64,000 nt of DNA from Thermomicrobiales bacterium (GCA_030447415.1 JAUJOZ010000016.1:35938-99937), one strand, 5' to 3'; positions 17,270 through 26,604 are shown, numbered from the stretch's first letter. The notes: generated by a model from the sequence alone, not told the origin. Made by a program: numbers and translations.

Positions 17270-18601
17270 CTAGCTGATGGGGATTCGCGGGGGCGAAGCG
17301 GACTGGTCCGCCACCGGCTCGGCGTGGGCCCCTAGCGGCACGAGTTGCTGGCGGTCCGGACCGACGCCGACCCTCGTAATCGGGGCACCAATCGCGTTCA
17401 CGAGGAAACGGATGAAGGAACGCGCGGCCGCAGGTAGGTCGGCTTCGGTGCGAACGTCCGTCGTGGGAACTCGCCACCCCGGAAGCGTCTCGTAGACCGG
17501 AACTACCTGCGCCAGAAGCTCCTCCCCGGCCGGAAGGTGGTCGAGCGTAACGCTATCCAAGCAGTAGGAGGTGCAGACCTTGATCTCGTCGAAGACGTCG
17601 AGCACGTCGAGCAGCGTCAGCGCCACCTCCGTCACGCCGTTCAGACGGACAACGTGACGAGCCGCCACGGCGTCGAACCACCCGGTGCGACGGGCCCGGC
17701 CAGTCGTGGTGCCATATTCCCGGCCGCGCTCGCGGATCGTGTCGCCTGCGGCGTCGACCAGCTCGGTTGGCAGAGGTCCGCTCCCAACGCGGGTGCTGTA
17801 CGCCTTGAAGACGGCAATCACCCGACCGACCTGGGTCGGCGCCACCCCCGCGCCTTGGCAGGCGCCGGCCGCCGTCGGGGAGGAGGACGTCACGAAAGGG
17901 TACGTGCCATAGTCCACGTCCAGCATCGCCCCCTGCGCGCACTCGACAAGGACATTCCGGCCACCGGCAATGGCGTCCTGGACGAGCACCTCGGCTGCGA
18001 CAACATGGTCGGCCAGGCGCCCGCCTGCGGCGATCAAATCGTCGAAGATGTCGCCGGCGCTAAGCTCGGGCTGGCCGTGGACTCGACTTAGGATGCGGTT
18101 CTTCTCGCCGATCTCGCGGTCGAGTTTGCGCCGCAGCGACGCCCCGTCGAGGAGGTCGGCGACCCGGATGCCGCGCCGCGCCACCTTGTCGGCGTACGCC
18201 GGTCCGTTCCCGCGGAGCGTCGTTCCAATCTCGTCGTCGGCCCGCTGGGCCTCTTCCAGGCGATCGAGCATCGGGTGGTAGGGGAGGACGACGTGCGCTC
18301 GGTCGGACAGGCGAAGCTTGGCGAGGTCGACCCCGCGCTCGCGCAAGCCGTCCATCTCGGCGAGCAGCGTGTTCGGCTCGACGACGACTCCGGCACCGAT
18401 GACGCAGGTGCAAGCCGGGTTGAGAATGCCGGACGGCACCAGGTGCATCTTGTACACGCCGCCGCCCGTCTGAATCGTGTGCCCGGCATTGCTGCCGCCG
18501 TTTGCGCGAACGACGACGTCAGCGTCGGTCGCAAGGGCATCGGTCAGCTTACCCTTCCCCTCGTCGCCCCACTGACCGCCCATGATGATGGTGGCCGGCA
18601 T
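17270..18601 (-). CDS. purA: Adenylosuccinate synthetase
   Basis: PurA joins IMP and aspartate using GTP, the first committed step to AMP. The 443 residues carry IIMGGQWGDEGKGKLTD at the N-terminus, GGSNAGHTI near 35, GTYPFVTSSSP near 235 and GRARRTGWFDAVA near 305, all family signatures. A possible -10 (TATAGT, minus strand, 18704-18709) and a 6-bp hairpin (18682-18705) lie about 85-105 bases upstream and may form its leader. Confidence 0.95.
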   Translation of the reverse strand: MPATIIMGGQWGDEGKGKLTDALATDADVVVRANGGSNAGHTIQTGGGVYKMHLVPSGILNPACTCVIGAGVVVEPNTLLAEMDGLRERGVDLAKLRLSDRAHVVLPYHPMLDRLEEAQRADDEIGTTLRGNGPAYADKVARRGIRVADLLDGASLRRKLDREIGEKNRILSRVHGQPELSAGDIFDDLIAAGGRLADHVVAAEVLVQDAIAGGRNVLVECAQGAMLDVDYGTYPFVTSSSPTAAGACQGAGVAPTQVGRVIAVFKAYSTRVGSGPLPTELVDAAGDTIRERGREYGTTTGRARRTGWFDAVAARHVVRLNGVTEVALTLLDVLDVFDEIKVCTSYCLDSVTLDHLPAGEELLAQVVPVYETLPGWRVPTTDVRTEADLPAAARSFIRFLVNAIGAPITRVGVGPDRQQLVPLGAHAEPVADQSASPPRIPIS

Positions 18602-18754
18602 TAGTCCTCAGCCCCGCGCCCTGGTGTTCGGCACCCCGCCGGCTCGCGTCTCCGGGCAAGGAGACACATGGCCTCCCCGCCGTCGGTTTTCGTCGGCACA
18701 CCGACTATACCCGAGACGCTGCCAAGCCGCGTAGGGTCGCCTGAGGGGGGATCG

Positions 18755-19129
18755 CTAGTGGACGCGTCCCAGCGTGTCCCGGTCCGCTTCGACGAGTTCC
18801 AACTCCCGCTGCAGCGCAAGCACCTGATCCCGTAGATGGAGGATGACTTCCACCGACGCCAGGTTCACGCCTAGGTCGGTGATGAGCCGACGGATGCGCC
18901 GCACCCGCTCAATGTCCGCGTCGGAGTAGCGACGGTCCACGCCCCCGACGGGCCGAGGGGTAACGAGTCCGAGGCGCTCGTACTGGCGCAGCGTTCGCGG
19001 ATGGACGTCGCATCGAACCGCGGCCACGGCGGACGTGTGCCGGGGCTCGAGGCTGAACCCCTCGATATCCAACCTGATTCCGGTGGCTTCGATCCGGCGC
19101 TCCATTGATGCCATAGCTCCGCGGTCCAT
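18755..19129 (-). CDS. hspR: HspR-like MerR-family heat-shock repressor
   Basis: 124 residues. The MerR-type winged helix is at about 35-105: VAAVRCDVHPRTLRQYERLGLV and GGVDRRYSDADIERVRRI, then LGVNLASVEVIL, the diagnostic HspR wording. A short coiled coil follows. HspR represses chaperone genes at HAIR sites, with a chaperone as co-repressor. Its ATG directly follows the TAG stop of dnaJ, so both come from one transcript, and a HAIR-like site sits on the shared promoter. This implies autoregulation. Confidence 0.88.
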   Translation of the reverse strand: MDRGAMASMERRIEATGIRLDIEGFSLEPRHTSAVAAVRCDVHPRTLRQYERLGLVTPRPVGGVDRRYSDADIERVRRIRRLITDLGVNLASVEVILHLRDQVLALQRELELVEADRDTLGRVH

Positions 19130-20266
19130 CTAACGCCCTTCCGGCCGGAGCTGGCGCAGTTCCTCATACAGGTGGCGCTCGCGCTCGCTGAGGTCGGTCG
19201 GTATGGCCACTCGGGCGCGAGCGAGCAGATCGCCGCGTTCCGATGGCGCCTTCAGCTTCGGCATCCCGAGCTTTCGCAGGCGGAACAGACGCCCGGACTG
19301 GGTTTCGGGCGGGATTGTCAGCGCTACGCGTCCGGTTGGCGTCGGAACGACCACCTCGCCGCCGAGGACGGCGGTGTAGAGCGGCACCTCGATCTCGGTC
19401 CGCAGGTCGTCGCCATCCCGCTCAAACCGCGGGTCAGGGCGGACGGTCACTCGAAGGTAGAGATCACCGCGCGGTCCGTTGTTCTCCCCCAGTCCCCCAT
19501 GGCCGGCGACACGAATTCGCGACCCGGTCGCGACCCCGGGCGGGATGCGCACCTCGATCGTCTTCGTGCTGCGAACGGTTCCCGTACCGTCGCACGTGGG
19601 GCAGGTCGCGCCCCGCGCCAAGCCGCTGCCGCCGCAGGTGGCACACCGCTCGGGCGTCTGGAGTTCGAACGCGCGCGTGGCGCCGTGATATGCCTCCTCG
19701 AATCCGACATCCACCGGTACCTCGGCATCCTCGCCCCGGCGCGGCCGAAGCGGCGCTGAGGTGCCGCGCGACTGGCGCCCCGCGCGGGCTCCGCCGAAGA
19801 GGGTTTGGAAGAAGTCGGAGAAGCCGCCCCCTTCCCCGTTGCCGTCGCCGTCGCCGAACGAGACGTCAAAGGACGTCCACTGCCGGCTCTCAGTGGACGA
19901 CGAAGTCTGCGTGCGCTGCTGGTTGAACCATGCGCCGAAGTCGTTCGGGTCGACGGCGCCCGTGCGACCGGCGCGGGAGCCGCCGAACGGCTGCCCGGCT
20001 GGCTCGTTACCGGTGAAGCCGGCGTCGCGGTACCGCTGCCAGTCGTCCCCGTAGCGGTCGTACATCTTCCGCTTGGCGGGGTCGGACAAGACTTCGTAGG
20101 CCTCGTTGATCTCCTTGAACCGCTCCTCGGCTCCCTTGTCCCCGGGGTTGATATCGGGATGGTGTTTGCGGGCAAGCTTGCGGTAGGCGGCGCGAACGGC
20201 CTTCTCGTCCGCGCCGCGGTCGATCCCGAGAGTCTTGTAGTAGTCCTTGAACTGGACGGTCGGCAT
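19130..20266 (-). CDS. dnaJ: DnaJ/CbpA-type co-chaperone with a single CxxCxG pair
   Basis: 378 residues. The J-domain is at about 6-75 with the HPD tripeptide (KHHPDINPG). A Gly/Phe-rich segment with FSDFFQTLFGG follows. Only two CxxCxG motifs (CATCGGSG and CPTCDGTG) are present near 208-226, where full DnaJ has four, so at most one zinc centre forms. The C-terminal substrate-binding domains (IPPGVATGSRIRVAGHG, VPLYTAVLGGEVVVPT) are intact. It stimulates DnaK and binds unfolded proteins. Upstream partner of hspR. Confidence 0.9.
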   Translation of the reverse strand: MPTVQFKDYYKTLGIDRGADEKAVRAAYRKLARKHHPDINPGDKGAEERFKEINEAYEVLSDPAKRKMYDRYGDDWQRYRDAGFTGNEPAGQPFGGSRAGRTGAVDPNDFGAWFNQQRTQTSSSTESRQWTSFDVSFGDGDGNGEGGGFSDFFQTLFGGARAGRQSRGTSAPLRPRRGEDAEVPVDVGFEEAYHGATRAFELQTPERCATCGGSGLARGATCPTCDGTGTVRSTKTIEVRIPPGVATGSRIRVAGHGGLGENNGPRGDLYLRVTVRPDPRFERDGDDLRTEIEVPLYTAVLGGEVVVPTPTGRVALTIPPETQSGRLFRLRKLGMPKLKAPSERGDLLARARVAIPTDLSERERHLYEELRQLRPEGR

Positions 20267-20297
20267 CTCACGACTCCAGTGCGAAGCGTCTGGAGAT

Positions 20298-20326
20298 AGT
20301 GTACAAGTTGAGTCTTATCGACGCAA
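20298..20326 (-). promoter_or_regulatory. Promoter of dnaJ-hspR
   Basis: The minus strand reads TTGCGT, 17 bases, TACACT, ending 31 bases before the dnaJ ATG. The HAIR-like operator covers the -35 and the spacer. Confidence 0.65.
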
Positions 20327-20327
20327 G
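20307..20327. promoter_or_regulatory. HAIR-like operator for HspR
   Basis: GTTGAGT, seven bases, ACGCAAG. This matches 12 of 14 positions of the known HAIR consensus CTTGAGT-N7-ACTCAAG, with the exact spacing. Its place over the dnaJ-hspR promoter and the presence of hspR make repression by HspR the natural reading. Confidence 0.7.
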
Positions 20328-20905
20328 GTGTTTGATGCGATCGAAGACAACCATTGGGACGGGCCGCGGCGGACGCGCCGGAGCGCCCAGACCAGGAACG
20401 CGGCGAACACGACAAGCACCAGCACCGCGAGGAGTGGAACGAAGACGGCGGCGATCGCAGAAACGGCGGCGATGACATCTTCGACCAGGCTCACGATCGG
20501 GTTGCCAAGCCCGCCGGTCGTGACCGTCACCGCAGGCCGTGTGGTCGCTTTCGCCGTGTGAACGGCGCCAGCAAGCACGAGCCCGAGGACCATCGCGACG
20601 ACCGGGTTGACGGACGCCTGCTCAGTCGCGGCCATCGCCAAGATGGCCCCGGCCGCCGGCCGGATCGCCGACTGGAGGAGGTCGTTGGCATGGTCGGCGC
20701 CGGGGACTTTGTCGACGACGACCTCGACGGTCAATAGGATGGTGAGGACGGCAATGCCCCAGTTCGAGGAGAGGAAATCGTAGGGGCGTCCGAGGGAGAG
20801 GACGGTGGAGAAACGGTCGACCAGCGCGACCACGAGGAGCGGGAGATAGGCATTGAGGCCGGCCGGCGCGGATAGGCCAAGGCCGGTCAGGAGCGAGCTC
20901 TCCAC
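20315..20905 (-). CDS. DUF4126-type membrane protein
   Basis: 196 residues from the GTG at 20905, with GAGGCGG six bases upstream. The longer frame to 21238 is unsupported. Five or so hydrophobic segments start with SLLTGLGLSAPAGLNAYLPL, the typical opening of the DUF4126 family, and end in a basic RRVRRG tail. The function of the family is unknown. Its 3' end overlaps the HAIR site of dnaJ. Confidence 0.75.
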   Translation of the reverse strand: MESSLLTGLGLSAPAGLNAYLPLLVVALVDRFSTVLSLGRPYDFLSSNWGIAVLTILLTVEVVVDKVPGADHANDLLQSAIRPAAGAILAMAATEQASVNPVVAMVLGLVLAGAVHTAKATTRPAVTVTTGGLGNPIVSLVEDVIAAVSAIAAVFVPLLAVLVLVVFAAFLVWALRRVRRGPSQWLSSIASNTLRR

Positions 20906-21011
20906 GTAGATCCGCCTCCGCCCCCACGTCGTCTCTTCGATTGGGTCCTCCCGGGGGTGCGCGAGTATAGGGCACGCGTGTCCGGCCGGCGACTGCGCCG
21001 AGCTGCGCCGC

Positions 21012-21047
21012 AAGACCCCAAGGATCTGTAAGACCCCAAGGATCTGT
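21012..21047. repeat. 18-bp tandem duplication
   Basis: Two identical 18-base copies (21012-21029 and 21030-21047) containing AGACCCCAAGGATC lie 43 bases before the start of the STAND regulator. This could be a regulator site pair or a simple slip duplication. Confidence 0.6.
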
Positions 21048-21089
21048 GCGCTTGTGCCGCGGTCGATCTTCGGCGATGATGTGCGCGCT

Positions 21090-23717
21090 ATGGACAGATC
21101 GGCAACGGTATGGACATCGCACATGGGGCGGGGCGCGGACGGGGCGGGTCCGCTCTCGGCCGACGCCGCGGCGACCCGGCTGGGGGTTAGCCAGCGCGCG
21201 ATCCGCCGCGCCATCGCGCGGGGCGAGCTGCCCGCCACTAAGCACGCCGGCGTCTACCACATCGCCCCGGAGGACCTCGCGCGCTACGAGGAGCGACGCC
21301 GGAGCGACGTCCCGCCCCAGACCCGGCCGCGCCCGGCCCCGCCCCGCCTGCTGCCCTTCCCCGACCCCGAACCCACGGCCGCCCCTGCGCTGCCCCGCCC
21401 GCGCTCGCCCCTGATCGGCCGGGAGCGGGAGGTCGCGGCCGTCCGTGCCCTGCTGTGCCGCGAGGACGTGTCCCTCGTCACCCTGACCGGGCCCGGCGGC
21501 GTCGGCAAGACCCGGCTGGCGTTGCGCGTGGCGGAGGAGTTGGAGGCGGCGTTCGCCGACGGCGTGGCCTTCGTGGACCTGACACCGTTGACCGACTCCA
21601 GCCTCGTGGCGCCGTCCGTCGCCCAAGCGCTCGGCGTCCGCCAGGCGGGCGACCGCCCCGTCGCCGAACGGGTGCTCGCCGCCCTCCGGGACCGCGAGCT
21701 GCTGTTGGTGCTGGACAACTTCGAGCAGGTGGTGGAGGCCGCGCCCCTCGTGGCCGCGCTCCTGGCCGCCACCCGGCTCACCGCGCTGGTCACCAGCCGG
21801 GTGCCGCTGCACCTGTCGGCGGAGCGAGTCGTCGCCGTGCCGCCCCTGGCCCTGCCGCATGCCGCCCTGTCGACGGAGGAGTTGGCCGAGGCCGACGCCG
21901 TGCGCCTCTTCGCCGACCGCACCCAGGCCGCTCGGGCCGACTTCGCGCTCACCGAGGCCAACGCCCCTGCCGTCGCCGAGATCGTCCGGCGCCTGGATGG
22001 GCTGCCGCTGGCGATCGAGTTGGCCGCCGCCCGGGTGACGCACCTGGCGCCGGCCACGCTCCTGGCCCGGCTTCACCATCGCCTGCCGCTCTTGACCGGT
22101 GGCGCGCGCGACCTGCCGGCGCGGCAGCGGACGCTGCGGGATGGGATCGCCTGGTCCGACGACTTGCTGAGCGCCGAGGAGCAGGCGCTCTTTCGCCGGC
22201 TGGCCGTCTTCGTCGGGGGCTGCACGCTGGAGGCGGCCGAGGCCGTCGGCCGGGCCGAGGACGAGGCGGGGATCGACATCCTGGCGGGCCTGGCTTCGCT
22301 GACGGCCAAGAGCCTGGTCCGGCATGAGGAGGGGGCGGACGGCGAGCCGCGCTACCGCCTGCTGGAGACGATTCGGGAGTTCGCGCTGGAGCGCCTGGAG
22401 GCAAGCGGCGAGGAGGCGGCCGTCCGGGGGCGGCACGCGGCCTGGTGCTTGGCCCTGGCCGAGCGGTACGAGTTCGCGGGACTGCTGCCGGACGGCGACC
22501 AGGTCCTGGTCCTGCTTGAGGCGGAGCACGCCAACCTGCGGGCGGCGCTGGCTTGGCTTCAGGAGGCGGGCGAGGGCGGGCTGCTCCTGCGGCTCGCGGC
22601 CGCGCTGGGCCACTTTTGGTCCGGCCTCGGCCAGTACCATGAGGGGCGGGGCTGGTTGGAGCGCGCCCTGGGGCATGACGGCGCGGCGGCCGATCGGAGC
22701 AAGGCCCTCGTCGCACTCGGCATGATCGAGCTCTACCTAGGGATGCACCGGGAGGCGGAGACCAGCCTGGCCGAGGGGCTGGCCGGCTGCCGGGACCACG
22801 GCGACACGTTCAACGCGGCCCTGGCACTGGTCGGGCTCGGTGGACTGGCAAACCAGCGCGGCGACTACGACGAGGCCCAGCGTTTCCTGGAAGAGTGCCT
22901 CGACGCGTCCCAGGCGGTGATCGACCGCCGGCTGGCCGGGATCCTGGAGGGCCGGGCGTTGAACAACCTCGCCGTCGCTGCCCGGGCGCTCGGCGACCTC
23001 GCGCTGGCCGACGAGCGCCTCGCGGAGGCCCTCCGTCGCATGCGCGACGCGGGGTACACCGCCGGGATGATCTTGTCGCTGGGCGACCTCGGCGACTTAG
23101 CGCGCGACCGGGGCGATCACGCACGCGCCCTGGGGTTGTACTGGGAGGCGCTGGGCCTGGGGCGGGGGCGTCCCGGGACGCGCGAGGTCACCGAGGTGAT
23201 CGAGGCCGTGGCGATTGTCGCCGTGGCCGTCGGGCAGGCGGAACGCGGCGCCCGGCTGTTGGGCGCTTCCGAGGCCCTGCGCGAGCGAATCGGGCTGCGC
23301 TACTGGGCGGCCGGCAACCAGGTGGCCCTGGAGCACGCCCTGACCGCCGCCTGCGCCGCCCTCGACGAAGAGGCGTTCGCGACGGCGTGGTCGGCGGGGC
23401 GGGGGCTCTCGCTCGCGGCCGCGGCGGCAGAAGCGCAGCCCGTGGCGCCAGCGCCGGCGGCCGGTCCCCCGCCGGCGGCCGGCGCCGGCATCGCCGTGTC
23501 CCAACCGGAACGCGACGTCCTCGTCCTCCTCGCCGCCGGCCAAACCGACCGCGAGATCGCCGCGGCGCTCTTCATCAGCGTCCGCACCGTCGAGGGTCAC
23601 GTCGCCCGCCTCCTCGAAAAGTTCGGGGCCCACACGCGCACGGCGGCCGCGCGCGCCGCGATCGCCGCGGGCCTCGTCGCCCGCGACGCGCCAGCGGGAG
23701 CGGCCCCCCCGCGGTAG
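21090..23717 (+). CDS. Large STAND (NB-ARC) LuxR-family transcription regulator with N-terminal excisionase-like HTH
   Basis: 875 residues from the ATG at 21090 (a GTG at 21054 is possible; neither has a strong ribosome site). Order: HTH like MerR/excisionase proteins at about 20-60 ([20 protein letters not shown]...[16 protein letters not shown]). Pro-rich linker. NB-ARC ATPase with Walker [13 protein letters not shown] near 132 and Walker [12 protein letters not shown] near 205. Winged-helix segment ([16 protein letters not shown]). TPR-like helical repeats at about 450-750. LuxR-type HTH at the end ([20 protein letters not shown]). Such ATPases act as ligand-gated switches. DNA-binding domains at both ends are unusual. 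It lies directly upstream of the Tat Cys-rich genes in the same direction and may control them. Confidence 0.85.
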   Translation: MDRSATVWTSHMGRGADGAGPLSADAAATRLGVSQRAIRRAIARGELPATKHAGVYHIAPEDLARYEERRRSDVPPQTRPRPAPPRLLPFPDPEPTAAPALPRPRSPLIGREREVAAVRALLCREDVSLVTLTGPGGVGKTRLALRVAEELEAAFADGVAFVDLTPLTDSSLVAPSVAQALGVRQAGDRPVAERVLAALRDRELLLVLDNFEQVVEAAPLVAALLAATRLTALVTSRVPLHLSAERVVAVPPLALPHAALSTEELAEADAVRLFADRTQAARADFALTEANAPAVAEIVRRLDGLPLAIELAAARVTHLAPATLLARLHHRLPLLTGGARDLPARQRTLRDGIAWSDDLLSAEEQALFRRLAVFVGGCTLEAAEAVGRAEDEAGIDILAGLASLTAKSLVRHEEGADGEPRYRLLETIREFALERLEASGEEAAVRGRHAAWCLALAERYEFAGLLPDGDQVLVLLEAEHANLRAALAWLQEAGEGGLLLRLAAALGHFWSGLGQYHEGRGWLERALGHDGAAADRSKALVALGMIELYLGMHREAETSLAEGLAGCRDHGDTFNAALALVGLGGLANQRGDYDEAQRFLEECLDASQAVIDRRLAGILEGRALNNLAVAARALGDLALADERLAEALRRMRDAGYTAGMILSLGDLGDLARDRGDHARALGLYWEALGLGRGRPGTREVTEVIEAVAIVAVAVGQAERGARLLGASEALRERIGLRYWAAGNQVALEHALTAACAALDEEAFATAWSAGRGLSLAAAAAEAQPVAPAPAAGPPPAAGAGIAVSQPERDVLVLLAAGQTDREIAAALFISVRTVEGHVARLLEKFGAHTRTAAARAAIAAGLVARDAPAGAAPPR

Positions 23718-23854
23718 CGCCGCCCCCACACCCCCGCTCCGGTCCGTCCCCGAGGCCGAGAACAGGTACTGCTTCGCCCCCGGTCGCGTACTTGTACGCG
23801 TTCCCGCCGTGCTCGTCCGCGCCTAGGCTGGTCCCAACGACGGCACCGCACCCC

Positions 23855-23878
23855 GATTCGCCGGCGATCCGGCGAATC
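23855..23878 (+). terminator. Hairpin after the STAND regulator gene
   Basis: A perfect 10-bp stem (23855-23864 with 23869-23878) with a 4-nt loop sits midway between the regulator and the first Cys-rich gene. It probably ends the regulator transcript, giving the Cys-rich genes their own start. Confidence 0.55.
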
Positions 23879-23952
23879 CTGCGCCCGAGAGGAGCGACCC
23901 CGTTGAACCGTCGACCCTCTCGGCGCGTTTCACTCCCCCAAGGAGGACCAGC

Positions 23953-24674
23953 ATGGATGCGTCCCAGTTTGATGACCTCACCAAGGCTCTCGCGACCGGA
24001 ACATCCCGACGTCGGGTATTGACGGGCCTCCTCGGCGGGGCGGGGGCCGGAGCCCTCTCCTCCTCGGGCCGACGGAGCGCCGGCGCCAGCCACGGCCGGC
24101 CGCCGGCGCCACCCTGCGCGGCAACGAGCACTGCGCCTCAGGCTTCTGTGACCCGCAGACCCGGCGCTGTACCTGTCCGGGTGGCACCACCGTCTGTGCC
24201 GGCGCCTGCCTCTCGACGGGCGCCTGCTGTACCGCCGCCGACTGCCCGCCCCCGACCGCCGGCACCTGCCAGGGGGCACGCACCTGCACCACCGGGCAGT
24301 GCGGCTTCGCCCCCGCACCACCGGGCACCGTCTGCCGGGCGGCGGTGGGCGAATGCGACGTGACCGAGAGCTGCACCGGCACCTCGACCGCGTGCCCGGC
24401 CGATGCCGTTGCCGAGGCGAGGACCGCCTGTGGGGCGAGCGCGACGTGCGTGGACGGCACCTTCACCCCCGGTGGGACCTGCGACGGGCAGGGGGGCTGC
24501 ACCGCGGGGACGCCGGTCGCCTGTGACTCGGGCGTCTGTGACGCGGCGGGGACGGCCTGCCTGCCCCTGACCTTGACCTGCGGCGGCTACTGCGCCCCGG
24601 CCTTCGGGGCCGACTGCCCCCCGCCGGCTGCCTGCTCCGACGCCTTCAACGGCACGTGCCAGGCGCCGGCATAG
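23953..24674 (+). pseudogene. Tat-leader Cys-rich protein, copy 1, frameshifted
   Basis: The start has a strong AAGGAGG site, then FDDLTKALATGTSRRRVLTG and LLGGAGAGALS, a twin-arginine leader with the conserved FDxLTK prefix. After HGRPP (about 24105) the frame shifts by one base. The continuation in the next frame matches the paralogues (GNEHCASGFCDPQTRRCTCP) and stays open to the stop at 24674, with many CxxxC and CC motifs. Restored length is about 240 residues. Exported folded, disulfide-rich protein of unknown function. The break may be real decay or a missing base. Confidence 0.7.
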
Positions 24675-24681
24675 TACACGC

Positions 24682-24718
24682 CCCCGCGGGTCGCGGTCCG
24701 AGGTGGCGACCCGCGGGG
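24682..24718 (+). terminator. Terminator of Cys-rich copy 1
   Basis: A perfect 13-bp stem (24682-24694 with 24706-24718) with an 11-nt loop starts eight bases after the stop. Confidence 0.7.
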
Positions 24719-24801
24719 ACGGCGCGCCGCCCGGGGTCGGCCACCGCGGACGACTGTGGGTCGTGCCACCCGGAGCGCGCGGGCGGGTTCGACGCATGCA
24801 C

Positions 24802-24833
24802 GCGGGGGCGCCAAATGACGCTGGCGCCCCCGC
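24802..24833. terminator. GC-rich hairpin in the gap between copies 1 and 2
   Basis: A perfect 11-bp stem (24802-24812 with 24823-24833) with a 10-nt loop. The 603-base gap 24675-25277 holds only hairpins and no gene I can support. Confidence 0.4.
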
Positions 24834-25048
24834 ACCGGGTCCGGTCGTCGGTCCTGGGTCTCGCTCCCCGGTGCCGGTCGGGTCGGCGACGGAGCCTCGC
24901 CGCAGGTCCGTGACCAGCCTCGCTGCCGCCCGGTCCGCGAAGCCCTGGGCAGCGCCGGCCGAGCGGCGTCCGCCCTCCCGCGTCACCGAGCCCCGCGTCT
25001 CGGCCTTCGACCCACCCGTCGACGCCGTCGTTGCCCCGTTCCGAGGAC

Positions 25049-25097
25049 TGTCCCCCCGATTGAGGAGGAGTAGTTATCTAAGCGAATCGGGGGGACA
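25049..25097. other. Inverted repeat upstream of Cys-rich copy 2
   Basis: Two perfectly complementary 13-base arms (25049-25061 and 25085-25097), each with a run of six G or C, flank a 23-base AG/T-rich loop. It lies 180 bases upstream of copy 2 and could be a terminator or regulatory hairpin. Confidence 0.4.
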
Positions 25098-25277
25098 CCG
25101 TTTGAAACCACCCGCCTCGCGCCCGCCCGCGAGGACCGACACCGGGAGCCGTCCCCGTCCGCGCTCGTCACCCACGGGGATTGACGGCCGAGCCTGACAG
25201 AGGTATCGCCCCCCACAGTCACTACATCTGAACAGTTTGCACGCTCAGCCCGTGGCGCTCCCGGAAGGAGGACCAGC

Positions 25278-25998
25278 ATGGATGGGTCCCAGTTTGACGA
25301 CCTCACCAAGGCCTTCGCGGCCGGAACATCCCGCCGTCGGATGCTCTGGGGCCTGCTGGGCGGGGCAGCGACCGGGGCCATCTCCCTGATAGGCCGACGG
25401 CGCGCCGGGGCCAGTCATGGCCGGCCACCGGGCGCCACCTGTATTCGCAACGAGCACTGTGCCTCTGACCTGTGCGATCCCCAGACCCGGCGCTGCGTCT
25501 GCCCGGGCGGGACCACGGGCTGTGGCGGGCGGTGTGTGAGTACTACCTGCCCCACCGGGCAGACGCTGAGCAACTCGAGTTGCCGGTGTCTGCACCGAGA
25601 CGGGTCAGCCGCCGTGCGGGACCGGGGCGGCGGCGACCTGCTGTTCGACCTGCCAAACCTGCAGCGCCGGCACGTGCAGCGGCGCGGACGTCTTCGGCGC
25701 GCGTGCACGACGGGGAGGCCGGGACCGCTGGCGCCTGTTGCAACGGGTCCTGCTGCCCGTCCTCGTGCGATTGCCTCAGCAGCTTCAACGGCACCTTCTG
25801 CTATGCCGACCGCTTCTTCGGGGGCGGCTCATGTACCACGGACGCCCACTGCGATGTCGCCGGCGAAACCTGCCAGGACTTCGACGGGCGTCGGCGAGTG
25901 CACGCCGATCGAGTGCGGCGGCAACTCGGGGGTTTGCCCGGCCGGGTCGCAGTGCATCGCGAACGCCGTTTGTGCCGGTTTCGTGCACCGCCACCTGA
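25278..25998 (+). pseudogene. Tat-leader Cys-rich protein, copy 2, with several frame breaks
   Basis: It opens with GGAAGGAGG and the leader FDDLTKAFAAGTSRRRMLWG. It then follows copy 3 closely (GATCIRNEHCASDLCDPQ). At about 25580 two bases are missing relative to copy 3 (TGTCTGC for TGTGTCTGC). Further frame changes are needed near 25700 (to reach GACCNGSCCPSSCDCLSSF) and near 25890 (to reach GECTPIECGGNSGVCPAGSQ). A last shift gives the likely stop at 25996-25998. With at least three breaks it is either a decayed gene or a badly read stretch. Confidence 0.65.
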
Positions 25999-26016
25999 GA
26001 GCCCTGCCCACGAACC

Positions 26017-26038
26017 GGGGGCGCGACCCGGCGCCCCC
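26017..26038 (+). terminator. Terminator of Cys-rich copy 2
   Basis: A perfect 8-bp G/C stem (26017-26024 with 26031-26038) with a 6-nt loop lies 18 bases after the inferred stop. Confidence 0.55.
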
Positions 26039-26211
26039 TCATCGTGTCAGCTCGTCGGCTCCGGCTCCAGCACCCCGGTCGAACCTCACACATAGGGAGC
26101 GCGGGCCGCCGAAATAGGCAATCTTCCCGATGTGCGCCTCTGCCCGGAAAGGTAGGCTGAGGGTGGGGCCGCGGGTGGCGCGGCACGCCTCGACCCGAAG
26201 GGAGGACCCGC

Positions 26212-26604
26212 ATGGATGGCAACCGCTTCGACGCTCTGACCCGGTCCCTGTCCAACGAGACGTCCCGCCGGCGGGTGCTCAAGGGCCTCCTCGGGGGGGC
26301 GGCCGGTGGAGCGCTCTCCCTGGCCGGGCTGCGACGAGCGGGGGCGACTCACGGCCGTCCCGCCGGCGCCACCTGCATTCGCAACGAGCACTGTGCCTCT
26401 GGCCTGTGCGATCCCCAGACCCGGCGGTGTACCTGTCCCGGTGGCACCACCGCCTGCGGCGGAACGTGCGTCAGCACCGCCTGTCCGGCAGGGGCGACGC
26501 TGAGCAACGCGAGTTGCCAGTGTGTCTGCACGGCGACGGGGCAGCCGCCGTGCGGGACCGGGGCGGCGGCCGTCTGCTGCGCCGAGGACCTGGGGTGCGA
26601 TTGA
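26212..26604 (+). CDS. Tat-leader Cys-rich protein, copy 3, intact
   Basis: 130 residues behind GGGAGGA. Leader: FDALTRSLSNETSRRRVLKG, then GLLGGAAGGALSLAGLRRAG. Mature part of about 80 residues with around 14 Cys in spaced pairs (CIRNEHCASGLCDPQ, CVSTACPAG, CQCVC). The twin Arg predicts export in folded form. It is shorter than the other copies, ending at AEDLGCD. No catalytic motif; possible roles are metal binding, protease inhibition or surface scaffolding, all inferred. The gap 25999-26211 before it holds only the terminator of copy 2. Confidence 0.8.
   Translation: MDGNRFDALTRSLSNETSRRRVLKGLLGGAAGGALSLAGLRRAGATHGRPAGATCIRNEHCASGLCDPQTRRCTCPGGTTACGGTCVSTACPAGATLSNASCQCVCTATGQPPCGTGAAAVCCAEDLGCD

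Noticed and set aside
20622..22676. 684-residue minus-strand open frame
   Set aside because: Opposite-strand shadow of the STAND gene and DUF4126 gene; Gln/Arg/Gly-rich composition with no domain.
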